Shown here in pieces: positions 63,492 through 64,000 of a stretch of DNA of 64,000 nt. The DNA lies in contig NZ_CP027062.1 in NCBI RefSeq assembly GCF_002966125.1, positions 1,364,001 to 1,428,000 of the forward strand. Direction: 5' to 3'. The position numbers and the translations under genes are program-made. The stretch's first letter is position 1; the number at the start of each line of letters is the position of its first letter. Below the pieces are notes generated by a model that was not told the origin of the DNA, ran no database searches, and saw nothing but the letters and a program-made list of their open reading frames with translations. The DNA is from Pukyongia salina (GTDB taxonomy: Bacteria > Bacteroidota > Bacteroidia > Flavobacteriales > Flavobacteriaceae).

Positions 63492-64000
63492 TTACCCAAA
63501 AAGATGATGAACCACATCATTCACTTTGGAAACCCTAATGATATTGATAGTATAGTTATCCTTCGGAAGTTTACAGTATTTTGATATTACTATGCTTCCG
63601 AAGCCTAACTTTTCAGCTTCATGAATTCGCTGTTCCACACGGGTAACAGGCCTTACTTCTCCTGCAAGTCCAACTTCGGCTGCGAAGCAGACTGTTTTAT
63701 CAATTGCAATGTCCACGTTAGAGGAAAGTACAGCCGCAATTACCGCCAGGTCGATCGCAGGGTCATCCACCGAGATCCCTCCTGTAATATTTAAAAAGAC
63801 ATCTTTGGCACCTAATTTAAAACCAGCTCTTTTCTCAAGGACTGCCAGCAGCATATTAAGTCGTTTCACATTGAATCCTGTGGCAGATCGCTGTGGGGTA
63901 CCATATACTGCCGAACTTACAAGAGCCTGAATTTCTATCATGAGCGGCCTCATCCCCTCAAGAGTGGCCGAAATTGCAGTCCCGCTTAGATTCTCCTCAT
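63492..64000 (-). CDS. radA: C-terminal part of DNA repair protein RadA (cut by right edge)
   Basis: The minus-strand frame is open to the window edge, so the ATG at 63953 is internal: in-frame codons upstream of it still encode SATLEGMRPLMIEIQALVS, a RadA landmark. The ~169 visible residues are the Lon-protease-like C-terminal domain (YGTPQRSATGFNVKRLNMLL, GISVDDPAIDLAVIAAVLSS, FAAEVGLAGEVRPVTRVEQR). RadA (Sms) is a helicase-like branch-migration factor in recombination. The zinc finger and RecA-like domain would lie beyond the edge. Its stop abuts that of the convergent T9SS gene. Confidence 0.93.
   Translation of the reverse strand, partial: EENLSGTAISATLEGMRPLMIEIQALVSSAVYGTPQRSATGFNVKRLNMLLAVLEKRAGFKLGAKDVFLNITGGISVDDPAIDLAVIAAVLSSNVDIAIDKTVCFAAEVGLAGEVRPVTRVEQRIHEAEKLGFGSIVISKYCKLPKDNYTINIIRVSKVNDVVHHLFG

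Noticed and set aside
63492-63953. A complete small 153-residue protein at the right edge
   Set aside because: The frame remains open to the window end and upstream codons match RadA, so it is only the C-terminal part of a larger gene.
1-64000. CRISPR array, tRNA or rRNA genes, insertion sequence, prophage
   Set aside because: All intergenic gaps are short (under about 300 nt) and none contains regular short repeats, a recognisable tRNA, transposase or integrase.

Overview
The window looks like a chromosomal segment of a marine-type member of the Flavobacteriaceae (Bacteroidetes). The reasons are: many secreted proteins ending in type IX secretion (T9SS) type A sorting tails; promoters of the Bacteroidetes form (TTTG, about 19-20 nt, TAnnTTTG) instead of -35/-10 boxes; an HMG-CoA synthase, which fits a mevalonate pathway; DUF2480 and DUF3078 proteins; a three-subunit succinate:quinone oxidoreductase; and an archaeal/eukaryotic-type glycyl-tRNA synthetase. 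I see no rRNA, tRNA, CRISPR array, insertion sequence or prophage. No gap between genes exceeds about 300 nt.

Layout. 1-595: start of a large secreted protein cut by the left edge. 716-2960: a DNase I-fold hydrolase divergent from the GTPase HflX. 3051-12885: a twelve-gene block on the minus strand, transcribed from about 12912. It encodes a SUF Fe-S assembly system (SufA, SufB, SufC, SufD, SufS, SufE, SufT) with two lipoproteins, an HMG-CoA synthase, a DUF2480 protein and a DUF3078 outer-membrane protein threaded through it. 13042-24104: eight minus-strand genes for exported proteins: five tandem choice-of-anchor B (LVIVD beta-propeller) paralogs, a seven-repeat propeller lipoprotein, and an MbnP/MbnH-like pair (a copper-associated periplasmic protein and its di-haem MauG-family partner). 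24281-28514: ThiL, a doublet of tiny zinc-ribbon-like proteins, an alpha/beta hydrolase, the branched-chain amino acid carrier BrnQ and a stand-alone CBM48 protein. 28596-34090: an aminopeptidase P, a large sortilin/BNR-repeat protein and a small T9SS protein with biased codon use. 34229-37666: sdhCAB. 37668-47328: a hybrid histidine kinase, a methionine aminotransferase/ankyrin/omega-amidase operon, an Ig-like lipoprotein, ComF, a coiled-coil membrane protein and GlyS. 47343-53385: a two-gene divergent module (small lipoprotein and large T9SS protein) present twice in tandem. 53438-64000: a 1139-residue outer-membrane protein, exonuclease III, an OmpA-family lipoprotein, an aldo/keto reductase, a 1187-residue T9SS protein and the C-terminal part of RadA, cut by the right edge.

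The most interesting part is 13042-24104. Two choice-of-anchor B genes, the seven-blade propeller lipoprotein, MbnP and MbnH are separated by only 9-27 nt behind a good promoter at 19204-19232. All five choice-of-anchor B paralogs keep the same five histidine motifs while their C-termini and anchors differ. I read this as a candidate envelope system, possibly concerned with copper or with oxidative protein modification. That reading is inference from family membership and gene order. Second in interest is the duplicated lipoprotein/T9SS module at 47343-53385.
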